Source of the DNA: Hydractinia symbiolongicarpus
Taxonomy: Eukaryota > Cnidaria > Hydrozoa > Anthoathecata > Hydractiniidae
DNA: 64,000 nt
Reading direction: 5' to 3'
NCBI RefSeq assembly: GCF_029227915.1
Contig: NC_079887.1
Location: 124,001-188,000, forward strand
Both the position numbers and the translations under genes were made by a program. The notes under the pieces were generated by a model. It saw nothing but the letters and a program-made list of their open reading frames with translations. It was not told the DNA's origin and did not search any database. This document shows, in pieces, positions 59,145-64,000 of this stretch (positions are counted from its first letter, which is position 1; each line of letters begins with the position of its first letter).

Positions 59145-61177
59145 ACCGTGGGTACTCTCTTTGTATACTTTTGACTATACGGGCCGAGTCCAGGATTTAC
59201 GGGAAATCGCAGGTTTTCCTTTGCCGGCGATTAAACTTCTTTTATTTAGCGTCTCATCAAAAATGAAAACATTTTTGAAAACTACAAGTCTCATGGGCTT
59301 TAGTGGTAAAAAAATAATTTAAAAATTCGTTAGGGAAATGAGTTTAATCACTGGGTACTTTCCTTGTATACTTTTGACTATACGGGTCGAGACCGGGATT
59401 TACGGGAAATTGCGGGTTTTCGTTTGCCGGCGATTAAACTTCTTTTATTCAGCGTCTCATCAAAAATGAAAACATTTTTAAAAACTACAAGTCTCATGGG
59501 CTTTAGTGGTGAAATAATAATTTAAAAAATCGTTTGGGAAATGAGTTTACTCCCTGGGTACTTTCTTTGTATACTTTTGACTTTACGGGCCGAGTACGGG
59601 ATTTACGGGAAATCGCGGGTTTTCGTTTACCGGCGATTAAACTTCTTTTATTCAGCGTTTCATCAAAAATGAAAACATTTTTGAAAACTACAAGTCTCAT
59701 GCGTTTTAGTGGTGAAAAAATAATTTAAAAAATCGTTCAGGAAATGAGTTTACACCCTGGGTACTTTCTTTGTATACTTTTGACTATACGGGCCGGGTCC
59801 GGGATTTACGGGAAATCGGAGGTTTTCGTTTGCCGGCGATTAAACCTCTTTTATTCAGCGTCTCATCAAAAATGAAAACATTTTTAAAAAACTACAAGTC
59901 TCATGCGTTTTAGTGGTGAAAAAATAATTTAAAAAATCGTTCTGGAAATGAGTTTACTCCATGGGTACTTTCTTTGTATACTTTTGACTATACGGGCCGA
60001 GTCCGGGATTTACGGGAAATCGCAGGTTTTCGTTTGCCGGTGATTAAACTGCTTTTATTCAGCGTCTCATCAAAAATGAAAACATTTTTGAAAACTACAA
60101 GTCTCATGCGCTTTAGTGGTGAAATAATAATTTAAAAAATCGTTTGGGAAATGAGTTTACTCCCTGGGTACTTTCTTTGTATACTTTTGACTTTACGGGC
60201 CGAGTACGGGATTTACGGGAAATCGCGGGTTTTCGTTTACCGGCGATTAAACTTCTTTTATTCAGCGTCTCATCAAAAATGAAAACATTTTTGAAAACTA
60301 CAAGTCTCATGCGTTTTAGGGGTGAAAAAATAATTTAAAAAATCGTTCAGGAAATGAGTTTACACCCTGGGTACTTTCTTTGTATACTTTTGACTATACG
60401 GGCCGGGTCCGGGATTTACGGGAAATCGGAGGTTTTCGTTTGCCAGCGATTAAACCTCTTTTATTCAGCGTCTCATCAAAAATGAAAACATTTTTAAAAA
60501 ACTACAAGTCTCATGCGTTTTAGTGGTGAAAAAATAATTTAAAAAATCGTTCTGGAAATGAGTTTACTCCCATGGGTACTTTCTTTGTATACTTTTGACT
60601 ATACGGGCCGAGTCCGGGATTTACGGGAAATCGCAGGTTTTCGTTTGCCGGCGATTAAACTGCTTTTATTCAGCGTCTCATCAAAAATGAAAACATTCTT
60701 GTAAACTACAAGTCTCATGCGCTTTAGTGGTGAAATAATAATTTAAAAAATCGTTTGGGAAATGAGTTTACTCCCTGGGTACTTTCTTTGTATACTTTTG
60801 ACTATACTGGCCGAGTCCAGGATTTACGGGAAATCGCAGGTTTTCGTTTGCCGGCGATTAAACTTCTTTTATTCAGCGTCTCATCAAAAATGAAAACATT
60901 TTTGAAAACTACAAGTCTCATGCGTTTTAGTGGTGAAAAAATAATTTAAAAAATCGTTTGGGAAATGAGTTTACTCCCTGGGTAGTTTCTTTGTATACTT
61001 TTGACTTTACGGGCCGAGTACGGGATTTACGGGAAATCGCGGGTTTTCGTTTACCGGCGATTAAACTTCTTTTATTCAGCGTCTCATCAAAAATGAAAAC
61101 ATTTTTAATAACTACAAGTCTCATGCGTTTTAGTGGTGAAAAAATAATTTAAAAAATCGTTCAGGAAATGAGTTTAC
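59145..61177. repeat. 10-mer, copy 3 (about 2,033 bp)
   Basis: CACCGTGGG is at 59,145, 4,474 bp after copy 2, and the whole marker series follows. The ATACTGGCC monomer lies 1,610 bp into the unit, as in copies 1 and 2. Private changes include GTTTTAGGGGTG near 60,316 and CTGGGTAGTTTC near 60,981. Confidence 0.85.
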
Positions 61178-62640
61178 ACCCTGGGTACTTTCTTTGTATA
61201 CTTTTGACTATACGGGCCGGGTCCGGGATTTACGGGAAATCGGAGGTTTTCGTTTGCCGGCGATTAAACCTCTTTTATTCAGCGTCTCATCAAAAATGAA
61301 AACATTTTTAAAAAACTACAAGTCTCATGCGTTTTAGTGGTGAAAAAATAATTTAAAAAATCGTTCTGGAAATGAGTTTACTCCCTGGGTACTTTCTTTG
61401 TATACTTTTGACTATACGGGCCAAGCCCGGGATTTACGGGAAATCGCGGGTTTTCGTTTGCCGGCGATTAAACCTCTTTTATTCAGCGTCTCATCAAAAA
61501 TAAAAACATTTTTAAAAACTACAAGTCTCATGCGCTTTAGTGGTGAAATAATAATTTAAAAAATCGTTTGGGAAATGAGTTTACTCCCTGGGTACTTTCT
61601 TTGTATACTTTTGACTATACTGGCCGAGTCCAGGATTTACGGGAAATCGCAGGTTTTCGTTTGCCGGCGATTAAACTTCTTTTATTCAGCGTCTCATCAA
61701 AAATGAAAATATTTTTAAAAACTACAAGTCTCATACATTTTAGTGGTTAAAAAGTAATTTAAAAAATCGTTCGGGAAATGAGTTTACTCTCTGGGTACTT
61801 TCTTTGTATACTTTTGACTATACGGGCCAAGCCCGGGATTTACGGGAAATCGCGGGTTTTTGTTTGCCGGCGATTAAACTTCTTTTATTCAGCGTCTCAT
61901 CAAAAATGAAAACATTTTTGAAAACTACAAGTCTCATGCGTTTTAGTGGTGAAAAAATAATTTAAAAAATCGTTCAGGAAATGAGTTTACACCCTGGGTA
62001 CTTTCTTTGTATACTTTTGACTATACGGGCCGGGTCCGGGATTTACGGGAAATCGGAGGTTTCCATTTGCCGGCGATTAAACCTCTTTTATTCAGCGTCT
62101 CATCAAAAATGAAAACATTTTTAAAAAACTACAAGTCTCATGCGTTTTAGTGGTGAAATAATAATTTAAAAAATCGTTCTGGAAATGAGTTTACTTCCTG
62201 GGTACTTTCTTTGTATACTTTTGACTATACTGGCCGAGTCCAGGATTTACGTGAAATCGCAGGTTTTCGTTTGCCGGCGATTAAACTGCTTTTATTCAGC
62301 GTCTCATCAAAAATGAAAACATTTTCAAAAACTACAAGTCTTATGGGCTTTAGTGGTGAAAAAATAATTTAAAAAATCGTTCTGGAAATGAGTTTACTCA
62401 CAGGGTACTTTCTTTGTATACATTCGACTATACGGGCCAAGCCCGGGATTTACGGGAAATCGCGGGTTTTCGTTTTCCGGCGATTAAACCGCTTTCATTA
62501 AGGGTCTCATCAAAAATGAAAACATTTTTGAAAACTACAAGTCTCATGCGTTTTAGTGGTGAAAAAAAAATTTAAAAAATCGTTCGGGAAATGAGTTTAC
62601 TCCCTGGGTACTTTCTTTGTGTACATTCGACTATACGGGT
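61178..62640. repeat. Mixed monomers, tail of the 53-62 kb domain
   Basis: 61,178-61,960 follows the order seen at 58,340-59,130 (offset about 2,846 bp), including CATACATTTTAGTGG. A last TCGGAGG six-A monomer occurs near 62,050-62,130 with the private TTCCATTTGCC. Two further monomers resemble the 22-24 kb type (TTTTCCGGCG, ATTAAGGGTC). Confidence 0.7.
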
Positions 62641-64000
62641 CAAGCCCCGGATTTAAGGGAAAACGCGGGATTTCGTTTGCCGGCGATTAAACCTCTTTCA
62701 TTAAGCGTCTCATCAAAAATAAAAACATTTTTAAAAACTACAAGTCTCATGCGTTTTAGTGGTAAAAAAATAATTTAAAAAATCGTTCGGGAAATGAGTT
62801 TACTCCCTGGGTACTTTCTTTGTATACTTTTGAGTATACGGGCCGAGTCCGGGATTTATGGGAAGTCACGGATTTTCGTTTGCCGGCGATTAAACTTCTT
62901 TTATTCAACGTCCCATCAAATATGAAAGTATTTTTGAAAACTACAAGTCTCATGCGTTTAGTGGTAAAAAAATAATATAAAAAATCGTTCGGGAAATGAG
63001 TTTACTCCCTGGGTACTTTCTTTGTATACTTTTGACTATACGGGCCAAGCCCGGGATTTACGGGAAATCGCGGGTTTTCGTTTGCCGGCGATTAAACCTC
63101 TTTTATTCAGCGTCTCATCAAAAATAAAAACATTTTTAAAAACTACAAGTCTTATGCGTTTTAGTGGTGAAAAAAAAATTTAAATAATCGTTCGGGAAAT
63201 GAGTTTACTCCCTGGGTACTTTCTTTGTATACATTCGACTATTCGGGTCAAGCCCCGGATTTAAGGGAAAACGCGGGATTTCGTTTGCCGGCGATTAAAC
63301 CTCTTTCATTAAGCGTCTCATCAAAAATAAAAACATTTTTAAAAACTACAAGTCTCATGCGTTTTAGTGGTAAAAAAATAATTTAAAAAATCGTTCGGGA
63401 AATGAGTTTACTCCCTGGGTACTTTCTTTGTATACTTTTGACTATACGGGCCAAGCCCGGGATTTACGGGAAATCGCGGGTTTTCGTTTGCCGGCGATTA
63501 AACCTCTTTTATTCAGCGTCTCATCAAAAATAAAAACATTTTTAAAAACTACAAGTCTTATGCGTTTTAGTGGTGAAAAAAAAATTTAAAAAATCGTTCG
63601 GGAAATGAGTTTACTCCCTGGGTACTTTCTTTGTATACATTCGACTATACGGGTCAAGCCCCGGATTTAAGGGAAAACGCGGGATTTCGTTTGCCGGCGA
63701 TTAAACCTCTTTCATTAAGCGTCTCATCAAAAATAAAAACATTTTTAAAAACTACAAGTCTCATGCGTTTTAGTGGTAAAAAAATAATTTAAAAAATCGT
63801 TCGGGAAATGATTTTACTCCCTGGGTACTTTCTTTGTATACTTTTGACTATACGGGCCGAGTCCGGGATTTATGGGAAGTCACGGATTTTCGTTTGCCGG
63901 CGATTAAACTTCTTTTATTCAACGTCCCATCAAATATGAAAGTATTTTTGAAAACTACAAGTCTCATGCGTTTAGTGGTAAAAAAATAATATAAAAAATC
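62641..64000. repeat. Irregular mosaic of three monomer types (A B C A C A B)
   Basis: Type A has GTCAAGCCCCGGATTTAAGGG (starts at 62,641, 63,249 and 63,655). Type B has GGATTTATGGGAAGTCACGG with CAACGTCCC and CAAATATGAAAGTATT (near 62,840 and 63,860). Type C has CAAGCCCGGG with AAAAATAAAAAC and TATGCG (63,046 and 63,452). The order A-B-C-A-C-A-B gives spacings of 608 and 406 bp. The window ends inside the second B unit, so the array continues. Confidence 0.87.

Larger units (their letters stand above)
1..64000. repeat. 203-bp tandem satellite array filling the window
   Basis: The same ~203-bp unit follows itself head to tail from the first to the last base. Landmarks such as CCCGGGATTTACGGG, GCCGGCGATTAAAC, ACTACAAGTCTCATG and TTTGTATAC recur about every 203 bp in one orientation. 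From the landmark at 1 to its equivalent at 63,861 there are about 315 units. The 85-bp shortfall from exact 203-bp spacing is explained mainly by one 64-bp net deletion near 1,970 plus many 1-bp deletions, partly offset by 1-bp insertions. I saw no inversion, no inserted foreign DNA and no array edge. Satellites of this kind are typical of eukaryotic heterochromatin. The species and satellite family are not recognised, and a centromeric role is possible but not shown. Confidence 0.99.

Noticed and set aside
1-64000. CRISPR array
   Set aside because: There are no short repeats with unique spacers: the whole 203-bp unit is repeated. No cas-like genes are present.
1-64000. CENP-B box in the monomer
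   Set aside because: I looked for TTCGNNNNANNCGGG on both strands around TTCGTTTGCCGG and TTCGGGAAATGAG and found only partial matches. A centromere role cannot be argued from this motif.
1-64000. Transposon, retroelement or viral insertion inside the array
   Set aside because: I saw no stretch that departs from the monomer, no terminal repeats and no target-site duplication. Length changes are unit-sized or 1 bp, apart from the 64-bp loss near 1,970.
1-64000. Telomeric repeat or rDNA spacer
   Set aside because: There is no short telomere-type repeat and no rRNA sequence. A spacer origin cannot be excluded from sequence alone but has no positive support.
1-64000. Bacterial, phage or plasmid origin
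   Set aside because: Sixty-four kilobases of gene-free 203-bp repeats is not a pattern I know from prokaryotic replicons. It fits eukaryotic satellite DNA much better.

Overview
The whole 64 kb window is one head-to-tail tandem (satellite) array with a basic period of 203 bp. Every stretch I read is a variant of the same monomer, always in the same orientation. I found no unique sequence, no transposon, no RNA gene and no convincing protein-coding gene. Counting register from the first CCCGGG-type landmark (position 1) to the last (63,861) gives about 315 complete monomers plus parts at the ends. Both window edges fall inside the array, so its true length and flanks are not visible. The sequence suggests a eukaryotic chromosome, in a satellite or heterochromatic block such as a pericentromere, subtelomere or knob. 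I do not recognise the satellite family and cannot name the organism. By hand count, monomer 1 is about 37% G+C with about 12 CpG, against roughly 7 expected. This argues against long-term CpG-methylation decay, or for recent homogenisation.

Monomer anatomy: a GC-rich block (CGGGCC-AAG/GAG-CCCGGG, TTTACGGGAAATCGCGGG, TTTGCCGGCGATTAAA) is followed by an AT-rich block built around a 22-bp dyad (TCAAAAATG / AAAA / CATTTTTGA). Next come ACTACAAGTCTCATGCG, TTTTAGTGGTGAAAA and an A/T-rich spacer. The unit ends with TCGTTCGGGAAATGAG, a variable CTCCCTGGG/CACAGGG/CACCCTGGG segment and TTTGTATACNTTNGACTATACGGG.

Layout is a patchwork of local higher-order repeats (HORs), not one uniform HOR. 1-1.77 kb is a block that recurs 20-24 kb downstream. 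About 1.97 kb holds a monomer with a 64-bp net deletion. 2.5-3.6 kb recurs at 13.8-15.0 kb. 4.78-13.30 kb is a 12-mer HOR (2,433 bp) with one half-length copy. 15.7-17.3 kb is a duplicated 4-mer (811 bp). 18.3-20.3 kb is a duplicated 5-mer (1,014 bp). 20.8-23.8 kb has an 8-mer period (1,623 bp). 24.7-25.5 kb is a duplicated dimer. 25.6-29.1 kb is a 9-mer whose second copy has lost one monomer. 29.4-32.6 kb is a duplicated 8-mer (1,621 bp). 33.2-34.4 kb is three copies of a 405-bp dimer. 35.6-36.8 kb and 39.0-40.2 kb are trimers (609 bp). 39.7-45.4 kb is a duplicated 14-mer (2,841 bp). 49.6-52.2 kb has a 7-mer period (1,420 bp). 52.4-61.2 kb contains 10-mer (2,033 bp) and 8-mer (1,628 bp) duplications. 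62.6-64.0 kb is an irregular mosaic of three monomer types.

There are no genes acting together here. The biological content is the record of satellite evolution by unequal, in-register recombination, with several breakpoints narrow enough to place within tens of bases. There is also a recurrent dyad whose arms changed together in one monomer lineage. Open reading frames of 60-113 codons exist on both strands but are by-products of stop-poor stretches of the repeat, and I do not annotate them as genes.
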